The position numbers were made by a program, and so were the translations under genes. 64,000 nucleotides of DNA, taken from contig JBAVVD010000009.1 of NCBI GenBank assembly GCA_049697115.1, forward strand, positions 1-64,000, read 5' to 3'. The notes under the pieces are model-generated. The model made no database searches and was not told the DNA's origin. It worked only from the letters and a program-made list of their open reading frames with translations. Positions within the stretch are counted from its first letter, which is position 1. Each line of letters begins with the position of its first letter. This document shows positions 1-7,690 of this stretch, piece by piece. The stretch is from JBAVVD01 sp049697115 (lineage in GTDB: Bacteria > Acidobacteriota > Aminicenantia > Aminicenantales > UBA4085).

Positions 1-1278
1 GGACATTATGTCTATGACCTGGATAAAGGATTGGTCTACAACGTATTCCCTCCCGGAGTGCCCTGGCTTCTTCTTCCTTTTCTGAAGACCGGTGGAGTCT
101 CTTCGGCTTTTTATATGCTTCCCCTCATGAACATTCTCTTCGCTCTTTTGTTTTTATATTTGGCTTCAAAATATGTCCACATCCTTTTCGGAATCGGCGT
201 CAGCGCATTGACTTTTTTCAATCTGGTTGTGTTCGAAAACACCACCGCCATAATGAGCGACCTGCCGTCCATGGTCTTTCTGGCCGCATGCTTTTTCCTC
301 CTCTTCCTGGATCTGAAATCCCCCCGGAAACTTTTTCTATTCCTGGCCGGGGCCTTCTTCGGTTTTTCTCTGGCCATCCGTTATTCCAACCTCATGGGAA
401 TCATTCCCGTGCTGTTCGTGCTTCTTCTAAAATTCCAAAAAAATAGAAAATGGAAGGCCAGCGTCCTGGATCTTTGTTGTTTCTCCGGCGCATTTCTTAT
501 TTTCGGAGTCATTCCTCTCGCCCTATATACCCATCGTCTTTTCGGCACTTTTTTCCGCCTCGTCTATGAACCGATCACTCAAAGCAAAATGCAGCTGGCC
601 AATTTTCCTCAAGGCGCCGTTTTTTACCTGAATGCCCTTCATCAGAATTTCGGGACCGTGGGAATTCTTTTCATCGGTCTGGGACTCGGAGGATGTCTTT
701 TTCTCCGGAAATGGCGACTGGTCGCATTGACAGGAATACTTGCCTTTGCGGCGTTCTTCACTTTTTACTCTCTCCAGACTATCCGTCATGACCGCTATCT
801 CATGCCCATTTATCCATTTCTGGCCGTTTTCTACGCCTTCAGCATTCTCTTGGTCGGGAAACTGTTCAAAAAAACCAAACTCATCCCGTTCCTGTTGGCT
901 GTGCTGCTGGCGGCTTACCCGCTTGTCTACTCTCAAAAAAAATATTATCCCGCCGATTTCACTCAAGAAAAAATAACTCGCCTACTCAAAGAGAGGGTGG
1001 AAAGCGACTCGGCCATCTTCGCCGACCTGCTGACAGGTCCCATACGATTCTACGCGGACCTTCCAGGCTATCGTTTCATCTGGACAAGACTCGAGATTCT
1101 CCAGGAAACTCTTCAGATCCTCTATAAACTCCAGAGGCCTGTCTATTTCTTCCTGGACAGCCCGGTGGCCGAAGAGCATTTTCAATGGGTGCTGGATAAG
1201 AAGATCATCGGGAAAGACGACATTGAGTTTCTTGCTGAAATCAACGGGATCCCGCTCTATAAATATTCTCCAAAGTAG
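1..1278 (+). CDS. Membrane glycosyltransferase-like protein (GT39/ArnT type), 5' truncated by window edge
   Basis: The reading frame is open to base 1, so the true start lies before the window; the TTG at 31 is internal and not a credible start. The visible product has about nine to ten hydrophobic segments and ends in a soluble stretch of roughly 90 residues. This organisation, and the motif VYNVFPPGVPWLL just inside the edge, fit polyprenyl-phosphate-sugar-dependent transferases of the GT39/PMT superfamily, which move sugars on the outer face of the inner membrane. The acidic loop with the catalytic Asp would lie upstream and cannot be checked. A hairpin with a T-run follows the stop. The family call is moderately sure; the acceptor is unknown. 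Confidence 0.6.
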   Translation, partial: GHYVYDLDKGLVYNVFPPGVPWLLLPFLKTGGVSSAFYMLPLMNILFALLFLYLASKYVHILFGIGVSALTFFNLVVFENTTAIMSDLPSMVFLAACFFLLFLDLKSPRKLFLFLAGAFFGFSLAIRYSNLMGIIPVLFVLLLKFQKNRKWKASVLDLCCFSGAFLIFGVIPLALYTHRLFGTFFRLVYEPITQSKMQLANFPQGAVFYLNALHQNFGTVGILFIGLGLGGCLFLRKWRLVALTGILAFAAFFTFYSLQTIRHDRYLMPIYPFLAVFYAFSILLVGKLFKKTKLIPFLLAVLLAAYPLVYSQKKYYPADFTQEKITRLLKERVESDSAIFADLLTGPIRFYADLPGYRFIWTRLEILQETLQILYKLQRPVYFFLDSPVAEEHFQWVLDKKIIGKDDIEFLAEINGIPLYKYSPK

Positions 1279-1321
1279 AAGGGATTTCGTTTTGGACGGC
1301 GATGGCCGAGCCTCCGTCCTT

Positions 1322-1352
1322 AATTGACTTTTCCGTCTAAAATCAATTTTTT
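1322..1352 (+). terminator. Intrinsic terminator after the first glycosyltransferase gene
   Basis: AATTGA-c-TTTT (1322-1332) pairs with AAAATCAATT (1339-1348) with one bulged C, has a six-base loop, and is followed by a T-run. It lies about 45 bases after the stop codon of the plus-strand gene. The stem is AT-rich, so its strength is uncertain. Confidence 0.5.
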
Positions 1353-1359
1353 CTCATTC

Positions 1360-1641
1360 TTAAAAAATAGACAGACCGCTCTGCAAACGTGCGCCGATAT
1401 AAATGAGAGCGAGGCCGATTAAAAAAGCTAAAAACCACTTCGGTCCTTTCAATATCTCCGCAAGCAATTCCTTAATGGCGCTGAGTAGCTTTGTATAAGT
1501 TTCTACGACTGTCGAGGTCAATCCTTTCCCCGCGGCGGCATTCCTAACGGTCTTTTTGACAATTTCTGTAAACGCACCGGCCAGGGCAACTACGATGAAG
1601 AGTACCCCGAGGATTATAAGCACCCACCCCAAGATCGCCAT
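1360..1641 (-). CDS. Small two-TM membrane protein, unknown function
   Basis: This 93-residue product has a hydrophobic N-terminal segment (about residues 3-25), an amphipathic middle rich in Lys, Thr and Ala (about 28-66), and a second hydrophobic segment (about 68-86). A strong Shine-Dalgarno GAGGAGG lies six bases before the ATG, which supports real translation. It stands alone, convergent with the preceding glycosyltransferase. I do not recognise a family. The size and layout resemble small inner-membrane proteins seen near signalling or stress genes, but nothing in the sequence fixes a role. Confidence 0.6.
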   Translation of the reverse strand: MAILGWVLIILGVLFIVVALAGAFTEIVKKTVRNAAAGKGLTSTVVETYTKLLSAIKELLAEILKGPKWFLAFLIGLALIYIGARLQSGLSIF

Positions 1642-1887
1642 AAAACACCTCCTCTTAAGTTTTTTTCTAAATCATAGTTAACCATTAACCATTTAAAGCG
1701 TATCTTCTTCGCAAATTTTCCTGATGATTGGCACTTCATACAAAGAGAAAATGAACCCAAATGCTCACTCAAACGTTTTTTGTGATGCCTTCGCTTTTTG
1801 CCGATGTATTCATTTTATTTTAACATATTCAGGTGCAGTCGTGGACTTTTTATTTTTTATTTAGAAGTCTGGCCATATGGAAAAAAT

Positions 1888-2301
1888 TCAAATCATGAAT
1901 TTCTTCAGGCGTGCCGCTCCTGAACGGCGGATGATGATCTGGCCTCTATTTTTCAGGTGGATCTTAAATCTCCCTGAGGTCCACGGTTCGATCTCCAATA
2001 TGGCATTCAGATTGACGATAGAAGACCGGTGTATCCGGATAAACCGGCTGGGGTCGAGTTCTTGTTCCAAATGCTTCAAAGACTGCAGTGTTAAATACAA
2101 CTTTTTAGCGGTGTGAATGTTTACATAATCACCTACAGCTTCGATCCAATCAATCTCATTCGCGCTCACAATTCGAAAGCTGTATTTATCCTTATACAGA
2201 AGATCCAATCTCTGCCGGATATTGGGCACACCCTTTCCGTTTGCGGAAGATTCCAGATTACGGCTTTGACTTCCCCTTGAAGAAGATGAAATTTTATCCA
2301 C
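1888..2301 (-). pseudogene. Collapsed two-component remnant: histidine-kinase tail fused to LytTR DNA-binding domain
   Basis: The C-terminal ~90 residues form a LytTR-type DNA-binding domain, beginning near ANEIDWIEAVGDYVNIHT and including the typical RFIRIHRSSIVN stretch. The preceding residues (about 20-45) contain GKGVPNIRQRLDLLYKDKY, which matches the last ATP-binding (G2) box and tail of LytS-type histidine kinases. The kinase body and the receiver domain normally present in LytT regulators are both missing, and the LytTR domain lacks its first strand. The simplest reading is one deletion joining the 3' end of a kinase gene to the 3' half of its regulator gene. The GTG start overlaps the stop of the neighbouring CPBP gene. 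It could still make a free DNA-binding domain. Confidence 0.7.
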
Positions 2302-3200
2302 CGAGACCAGATGAAGCCTTTTTAAAAACCCGGTTACGATCGATCTTCATTATTAGAGGAAGAAAACACAACCCAAAGAGCGATGTGACCGCCATTCCAA
2401 TAATCCCTTCGCCATTTATGAGCCATAGATCGCCTTTAAAAAGTCCGGGCTCACCGTCAGCCAGTCTCCCGGTCAGTATCGCCCGGTAAAGATTCCAAAA
2501 GATATGCATGATGGTCGGCGCCCAGATGGAGGCGCTTTTAAAATATATCCAGGAGTAAATAACGGCTGTCCCTAAGATAGAAAATACGGAAAGAAAAAGA
2601 GTAAGTAAGGTTTGCCCCCAGTTCAATCTGCTCAGAACCGGACTGAACAAGAACAGCGGAAGGTGCCAGGCCCACCAGGTAATGCCGGATATGAATATGC
2701 CGGATATCAGGCTTCCGCCCTCTTCCACTATTTTTCTAAATAGAAAACCGCGCCAGGCAAATTCCTCTCCCAGATGATTGATCCAGCCAATGAGGAAGGC
2801 AAGCGGCGACAGCAGCAGGAAAGGCAGGAACATGGCCGGAATACATAAAACAAGGTTAAGCCAGGAGGATAGGAGTGGGCTTTGCGGCGAGGTAATGATG
2901 GCTATTGAAAGCAACAAGTCCCAATGACCATTCAATGGTCACGATCACCCCGATCTGAAGAATAGGAAGAAAAATACCTATCCATACATATTTAATTGGA
3001 GGCAATTTCCATCCCACCATAGAAAATCTGTCCTTTGAAGCAAGCATAAACAGCAGGGCCAGGAGCATGGGAAAGCTCATCATTGCAGTTAAAGGCTGTT
3101 GGCTTAGATGGAAAAATTTAATAAGAAAAGCAAATGCCCATGTGAGGGTAAGAACTAAGATTATATACAGGACAGGCTTTTTATTGATCGAGTGACTCAT
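2294..3200 (-). pseudogene. CPBP intramembrane metalloprotease, broken by a frameshift near 2860-2930
   Basis: Two overlapping frames together make one protein of about 300 residues. The first (3200 to 2856) begins with ATG and holds the N-terminal membrane segments. The second (to 2294) holds the protease core: GEEFAWRGFLFRKI carries the EExxxR motif, followed by the conserved His in WWAWHLPLF and the Asn in HIFWNLYR. CPBP/CAAX-type proteases cleave within the inner membrane. The first frame stops at 2856 while the second is open across that point, so a one-base indel is the likely cause. A sequencing error is possible, but the decayed two-component remnant just downstream makes genuine decay plausible. 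Confidence 0.7.
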
Positions 3201-3268
3201 ATCTCATTTTTATCGAGCTGTCATTTTTGTAGATATTTACCTATTTGACTTTAAATATAGGAGGTTTG

Positions 3269-3361
3269 ATGGGAATTATCAATAATTTTTCTGCACGTAT
3301 TTCCATTTCTTCAGATACACAAAATTTCCTCTGGAATGGCTTAATTTGGATTAACTTTTAG
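3269..3361 (+). CDS. Possible 30-residue small protein or leader peptide
   Basis: An ATG at 3269 is preceded by AGGAGG with four bases between, an almost ideal ribosome-binding site. It opens a 30-codon frame ending in TAG. The peptide is rich in Ile, Asn and Phe and ends FLWNGLIWINF; it is not an obvious signal peptide or toxin. The frame starts about 70 bases upstream of, and divergent from, the broken CPBP gene. I see no clear -10 at a good distance. The ribosome-binding site is the only strong support, so this is tentative. Confidence 0.25.
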   Translation: MGIINNFSARISISSDTQNFLWNGLIWINF

Positions 3362-3606
3362 GAATGTGGAGCGGTTTGTCGCGGCAATTGGGACAGTAGT
3401 GGTTAGGGGGAAAGTGGCGGAGAGGCTTCTAAGGATGGCGGCGAGACGGATTTCGGAAGATCCTCTTTCAATTATGGAATTAAACCTTCCTTTTCAGCCG
3501 AACGAAAGCCTTACGGATGGACCTCTCACCGCCCAAACCTCGCTTCGTGCAGAGGCTTATCTTTGATCCATAAAAATTTTGGAGTAATTTCTGGACATGA
3601 TTTCCT
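3362..3606. other. Intergenic stretch without a recognised gene
   Basis: About 240 bases separate the small frame from the promoter of the next gene. An open frame on the plus strand (3366-3566) has a basic, low-complexity product without a ribosome-binding site or recognisable motif. GC content appears higher here than in the AT-rich stretch just before it. I see no tRNA and no convincing hairpin with a T-run. Confidence 0.4.
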
Positions 3607-3635
3607 TTGACAAATAATTTTTTGTTCCTTTAAGA
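3607..3635 (+). promoter_or_regulatory. Candidate sigma70-type promoter for the discoidin-fused membrane protein
   Basis: TTGACA (3607-3612) is followed after 17 bases by TTAAGA (3630-3635). The -35 is perfect and the -10 is weak. The predicted start of transcription would leave only a short leader before the ATG at 3651. Confidence 0.35.
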
Positions 3636-3650
3636 TGGAAGGGACTTGCC

Positions 3651-6038
3651 ATGAAGAAAGACACCCAAGTGAAGGCGGCCGTTCTCTGCCTCTTCGCCCT
3701 TTTGACCTTCCTTCAACTCTGGCCTCTGCCTCTGCACCCGGATAACTCTCTCAATGAACAGGCCGACAGTCTTTTGAATACCTGGATTCTCTCCTGGGTC
3801 AGCCATCAGCTTTTTGTTGATCCTCTAGGGTTCTTTAACGGCAATATTTTTTTCCCCCATGCCCAGACGCTGAGCTTCTCCGAGCACATGCTCCCCCTGG
3901 CCCTCATCTCCCTTCCGGTACATTTCCTCTCCCAGAATCCTCTTTTGGCATACAACTTCGTCTTGTTTCTCTGTTTCATTCTCAATGGTTTCGCCATGTA
4001 TCTTCTGGTCAGATACCTGACGCGCAACGAATTGTCCGGAGTCCTGGCCGGGATTGTATTTGCCTTCAGCACCTATCAGATTCAACACATCACCCATCTC
4101 CAGCTTCTCAGTTCCTGGGCCATTCCTCTGGCCCTTCTCTACCTCCACAAATTCTTCGATGAAAAGAGATTCAAGTATTCAGTGCTATTCGCTGTTTTTG
4201 TTCTGATCCAGGCACTTGCCTGCGTGTATTACGGACTTTTTTTTATCTCTATCCTGTTGGTCGCCCTCCCCCTTTTCTGTCTGTTGAACCTCAAAAAAAT
4301 CAATTTCTCTTTCCTCCTTAGACTTATCCTCCCTCTCCTGGGAGCAGGAATTGTCCTTTTCCCCTTTGCCCTTCCTTATCTCTCTCTGTTCAAAAACTAT
4401 AACTTCCAGAGAGAGCTGACTCCAGGAGCCGATTTCGCCAATTATTTGGCTGTTGTGCCCCATAACATCTTTTTGGGAAAACGCCTGAGCCCGCTCGGGG
4501 GCAATGAATTCTTTCTCTTTCCGGGGATCATCGCCCTTTTTCTCACCGGACTCTTTCTCTCCTCGAAAAGAACCCTTTTTAAAAATCTCCCAAAAATCTT
4601 CCGCTGGATTTTTGGAACGATCATTCTCATCGGCACGATATCCACTGGGACGATTCTGGTCACTAAAGGTTTCGAGCTCAATCTGAAAATTTTTTATCTA
4701 TCCGGTCACAATGCCAGCAAGCCGGCCTTTTTCATTCTCTTTGGATTGTTCCTCTTCGTCCTCACTTCCTTTATCCTCTTTGTCCTGAAAAATTCAAACA
4801 CGGATGCGGAAGCCTCTCCCCTTTTTATTTATCTCATTCTTCTGTTCTGGGCTCTCTTCCTTTCCTTCGGAGGCCATTTCACCTTCTTCGGCCATTCCTC
4901 AGGCTCTCTCTTTCTTCCTTTTAAATGGTTTTTCAATCTTGTGCCGGGATTTAAAGGAATCCGAGTGCCTTCTCGGTATGCTCTCTTTGCCCTCTTGTCC
5001 ATCGCCATTCTGGCGGGATTCGGTCTCCGGCTACTTCTGAATGAAATCCGGAACAGGCCCATCCGCACGTATCTCCTTGCCGGACTGTTTCTCTTTATCA
5101 ATCTGGAATATCTCGCCGTTCCCCAACAGAGAATCGCTCTTCCCATCCGCAAAGACATCCCCCCCACTTATTTTTGGTTAAAAGATCAACCGGGAGACTT
5201 TGCGGTCATGGAACTTCCCTTTCATTCCTTTATCGGTGATGATGCCCTTTATATGTACTTCTCCCTCTTTCACAAAAAGCCAATTGTCAATGGCTACAGC
5301 GGTTACATCCCCCCTTCCATTTCATATATCCGTCAGGTCTTTATGGGATTTCCCTCAGCGGCCTCTCTGGATGTCCTGAACGCTCTGAAAGTGAAATACG
5401 TTGTCCTTCATCTGCGGATGTGGAAAGAAGAAAAGGCGATGCGGATCCTGCAGAGGATAGAAGAAATGTTCAGCCGCAATCTCCAGATCAAGAAATCCTT
5501 CCGCTACACATTCAACAAACCGAACACCTTCTCCTCAGAACTCGGACATGACATGGTCTTTGAAGTCATTTCGGAGGAAAAGCCAAAAATCGAGGTGTCC
5601 CCTCTTCGGGAGCTCCCTCCATCCGCGTGGGAGGTGAAAGCCCTTCAACAGGAGGAACTTCTTCCGTATTTGCGGGACGGGAAACTGGACACGTGCTGGA
5701 CAACCGGGCAGCCAAAAAACACGGGTGATTTTCTGCTCATCGAGTTCCCCCAGCCGAAAAGAGTGAAACGCGTCTCCCTTCATAGCGGAAAGTTCTTGAA
5801 TGACTTTGCCATTGACCTGGAGGTCGAGACCTCACGGGATGGAATGGAGTGGGACGGAATCGAATTGGCCTATTCTCCTGGCGCATTCGCGAAAAAACTG
5901 ATTGAACCTCCAGACAATTTAATCCAGGATATTCATCTGGACGGCGAAGACATCCGCTTCTTGAGAATCACTCAGGTCGGAAAAGATCCGCAGTGGTACT
6001 GGTCTGTGGCGGAATTAAAAATTTACGAATCTCCGTAG
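3651..6038 (+). CDS. Large polytopic membrane glycosyltransferase-like protein with C-terminal discoidin-like domain
   Basis: The 795-residue product begins with a hydrophobic helix and a loop holding PLHPDNSLNEQADSLLNTW, where acidic residues follow the first membrane segment as in GT39/GT-C transferases. About 11-12 membrane segments extend to about residue 485. A soluble region follows, and the last ~135 residues (about 655-795) look like an F5/8 type C (discoidin) fold: DGKLDTCWTTG, a beta-rich core, then DGMEWD. Such domains bind sugars, so a transferase with its own carbohydrate-binding module on the periplasmic side is a reasonable inference. GGAAGGGA before the ATG serves as ribosome-binding site. 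It is convergent with lpd. The sugar donor and acceptor are unknown. Confidence 0.65.
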   Translation: MKKDTQVKAAVLCLFALLTFLQLWPLPLHPDNSLNEQADSLLNTWILSWVSHQLFVDPLGFFNGNIFFPHAQTLSFSEHMLPLALISLPVHFLSQNPLLAYNFVLFLCFILNGFAMYLLVRYLTRNELSGVLAGIVFAFSTYQIQHITHLQLLSSWAIPLALLYLHKFFDEKRFKYSVLFAVFVLIQALACVYYGLFFISILLVALPLFCLLNLKKINFSFLLRLILPLLGAGIVLFPFALPYLSLFKNYNFQRELTPGADFANYLAVVPHNIFLGKRLSPLGGNEFFLFPGIIALFLTGLFLSSKRTLFKNLPKIFRWIFGTIILIGTISTGTILVTKGFELNLKIFYLSGHNASKPAFFILFGLFLFVLTSFILFVLKNSNTDAEASPLFIYLILLFWALFLSFGGHFTFFGHSSGSLFLPFKWFFNLVPGFKGIRVPSRYALFALLSIAILAGFGLRLLLNEIRNRPIRTYLLAGLFLFINLEYLAVPQQRIALPIRKDIPPTYFWLKDQPGDFAVMELPFHSFIGDDALYMYFSLFHKKPIVNGYSGYIPPSISYIRQVFMGFPSAASLDVLNALKVKYVVLHLRMWKEEKAMRILQRIEEMFSRNLQIKKSFRYTFNKPNTFSSELGHDMVFEVISEEKPKIEVSPLRELPPSAWEVKALQQEELLPYLRDGKLDTCWTTGQPKNTGDFLLIEFPQPKRVKRVSLHSGKFLNDFAIDLEVETSRDGMEWDGIELAYSPGAFAKKLIEPPDNLIQDIHLDGEDIRFLRITQVGKDPQWYWSVAELKIYESP

Positions 6039-6103
6039 AACGCACAGCCGTTTTCGTAATAAAGAGATCTTTCCACAGTCTATTCGTTGGTCTGGTCCTC
6101 TTT

Positions 6104-7507
6104 CTATTCATTCAAACAATGGAGGGCTTCGCCCTTGGCTTTCAAAGTGGCTTCCATCACCGCCTCGGATAGAGTGGGATGGATGTGAATCGAGGAAGAA
6201 ATATCGCGAAGTTTCAATCTCTTATGAACGGCTAGAGTCAGCTCGGGAATCAGCTCGCTGGCCAATGGGCCCAGAATATGCGCTCCGATAATTTCATCTT
6301 TTGTATTCGCAATGATTTTAACCAAGCCTTCAGTACTCTCAATGGTCAGGGCCCGGCCGTTTGCCTGAAAAGAAAATGTGCCTACCTGGATTTGCCCCTC
6401 TCTGTCCCGGGCTTCTCCCTCTGTAATCCCCACAGTGGCGAATTCGGGCTCTGTAAAGACCGCCATGGGAAGAGCCCGATCTTCCACGACCCTTTTCCCT
6501 CCAGCCGCATTCTCCACGGCGACCAGTCCTTCATGGGAGGCTTTGTGGGCTAGAAGTTTTCCGCCAATGAGGTCGCCGACGGCGTAAATCCCGGGAATAT
6601 TTGTCTCCATCCTCGAATTGACTTCGATAGAGCCGGTCTTCCCTGAAGAAATCTTTATCGGTCCGGACTGGAAGACCTCTGAATTGGGTTTTCTCCCGGC
6701 GGCCATGAGGACCTTTTCAGCTTCAATCTCAAACACAGATTGATTCTTCATATCGGTCCCCTTGATCCGGATATTCTCCGGACTCATAACCGCATGTTCG
6801 ATTTTCATCTGAGTTAAAATCTTCATCCCTTGGGACCTGAGAATTTTTTCCAGCCGGACAGCCATTTCTTTATCGCAGCCGGGAAGAATCGTCGGCATCA
6901 TCTCGAGAATTGTCACCTGTGTCCCCATCCGGCTGTAGATCGTTCCCATTTCAACGCCGATCGCCCCGGCGCCGACAATTAAAAGCGTCCGTGGAATGGC
7001 CTCCAACTCTAAAGCCTCTTGACTGGTTATGACCTCTTTGCCGTTCGGTCTGAGGAAAGGAAAATCCGCCGAACGGCTGCCCGTGGACAAGATGACTTTT
7101 TCGGCCGTAATGAGGCTCTCTCCTTCCTGTGTCTGGACCAGGATATGCTTCTCGTCTTTAAGGGAGGCCCTGCCGCGAACAAATTCCACGCCATTTTTCT
7201 TGAGCAAAAATTCAACGCCACGGACGAGTCGTTCCACCACTTTTCCTTTTTCTTCCTGGACTTTCTTCCAGTTGAATGTCACCTGCTGGAGAGGACCCTC
7301 GAATTTGTTGCACTCCTTCCACTCCTTGAAAACCTTCGTCTGGTGGAGCAGATATTTCGTCGGAATGCATCCGTAATTCATGCACGTTCCTCCCGCCTTG
7401 TCCTCTTCAACCAGCACAATTCTTTTTTTGAGCTGGGCGCCCCTCAATGCCGCCACATATCCTCCGGGTCCGGCCCCTATAATAGCGATATCCGTTTGTT
7501 TATCCAT
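6104..7507 (-). CDS. lpdA: Dihydrolipoamide dehydrogenase (E3)
   Basis: This flavoprotein reoxidises the dihydrolipoyl groups of 2-oxoacid dehydrogenase or glycine-cleavage complexes and passes electrons to NAD+. The FAD-binding GAGPGG lies at residues 11-16, and the redox-active cysteines are C42 and C47 in GGTCMNYGCIPTK. A second Rossmann GAGAIG near residue 180 binds NAD. The dimer-interface His-Glu pair is in HIHPTLSE near residues 441-448. The 467-residue length is typical. I chose the ATG at 7507 because GGGAGGA sits three bases upstream; a longer frame to 7570 adds 21 residues unlike any family member. No E1 or E2 genes are nearby, so this E3 probably serves complexes encoded elsewhere. 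Confidence 0.93.
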   Translation of the reverse strand: MDKQTDIAIIGAGPGGYVAALRGAQLKKRIVLVEEDKAGGTCMNYGCIPTKYLLHQTKVFKEWKECNKFEGPLQQVTFNWKKVQEEKGKVVERLVRGVEFLLKKNGVEFVRGRASLKDEKHILVQTQEGESLITAEKVILSTGSRSADFPFLRPNGKEVITSQEALELEAIPRTLLIVGAGAIGVEMGTIYSRMGTQVTILEMMPTILPGCDKEMAVRLEKILRSQGMKILTQMKIEHAVMSPENIRIKGTDMKNQSVFEIEAEKVLMAAGRKPNSEVFQSGPIKISSGKTGSIEVNSRMETNIPGIYAVGDLIGGKLLAHKASHEGLVAVENAAGGKRVVEDRALPMAVFTEPEFATVGITEGEARDREGQIQVGTFSFQANGRALTIESTEGLVKIIANTKDEIIGAHILGPLASELIPELTLAVHKRLKLRDISSSIHIHPTLSEAVMEATLKAKGEALHCLNE

Positions 7508-7575
7508 GAGTCCTCCCGATTTGTTATTTTCCCAATTCTCAAACGTTGTTCTCGAACGATCGCAATTCACGACTC

Positions 7576-7604
7576 ATTATAAAGTTTTTATTGAAATATT
7601 TTAA
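7576..7604 (-). promoter_or_regulatory. Candidate promoter for lpdA
   Basis: On the minus strand a perfect TATAAT (7581-7576) lies about 70 bases upstream of the chosen lpdA ATG. The element 17 bases further up is TTAAAA, a poor -35. Confidence 0.4.
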
Positions 7605-7629
7605 GTCTTTTTCATTGGCTCTGATAATC

Positions 7630-7658
7630 TTGACAGGCCGAACTAATTAAGAAAAAAT
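7630..7658 (+). promoter_or_regulatory. Candidate promoter for the TonB-receptor-like gene
   Basis: A perfect TTGACA (7630-7635) is followed 17 bases later by the weak -10 AAAAAT (7653-7658). Transcription from here would begin before the signal-peptide codons at 7685-7760. This agrees with translation starting upstream of the GTG at 7802. Confidence 0.35.
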
Positions 7659-7690
7659 AGAGGGGCAGAATTTAACGGAGTGATATTCAA

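Noticed and set aside
1294..1319. GGACGG/CCGTCC inverted pair after the first gene, considered as terminator
   Set aside because: The loop is long and no T-run follows; the hairpin at 1322-1352 is a better candidate.
3366..3566. 66-codon open frame in the intergenic gap
   Set aside because: There is no ribosome-binding site, the composition is basic and low-complexity, and no family is recognised.
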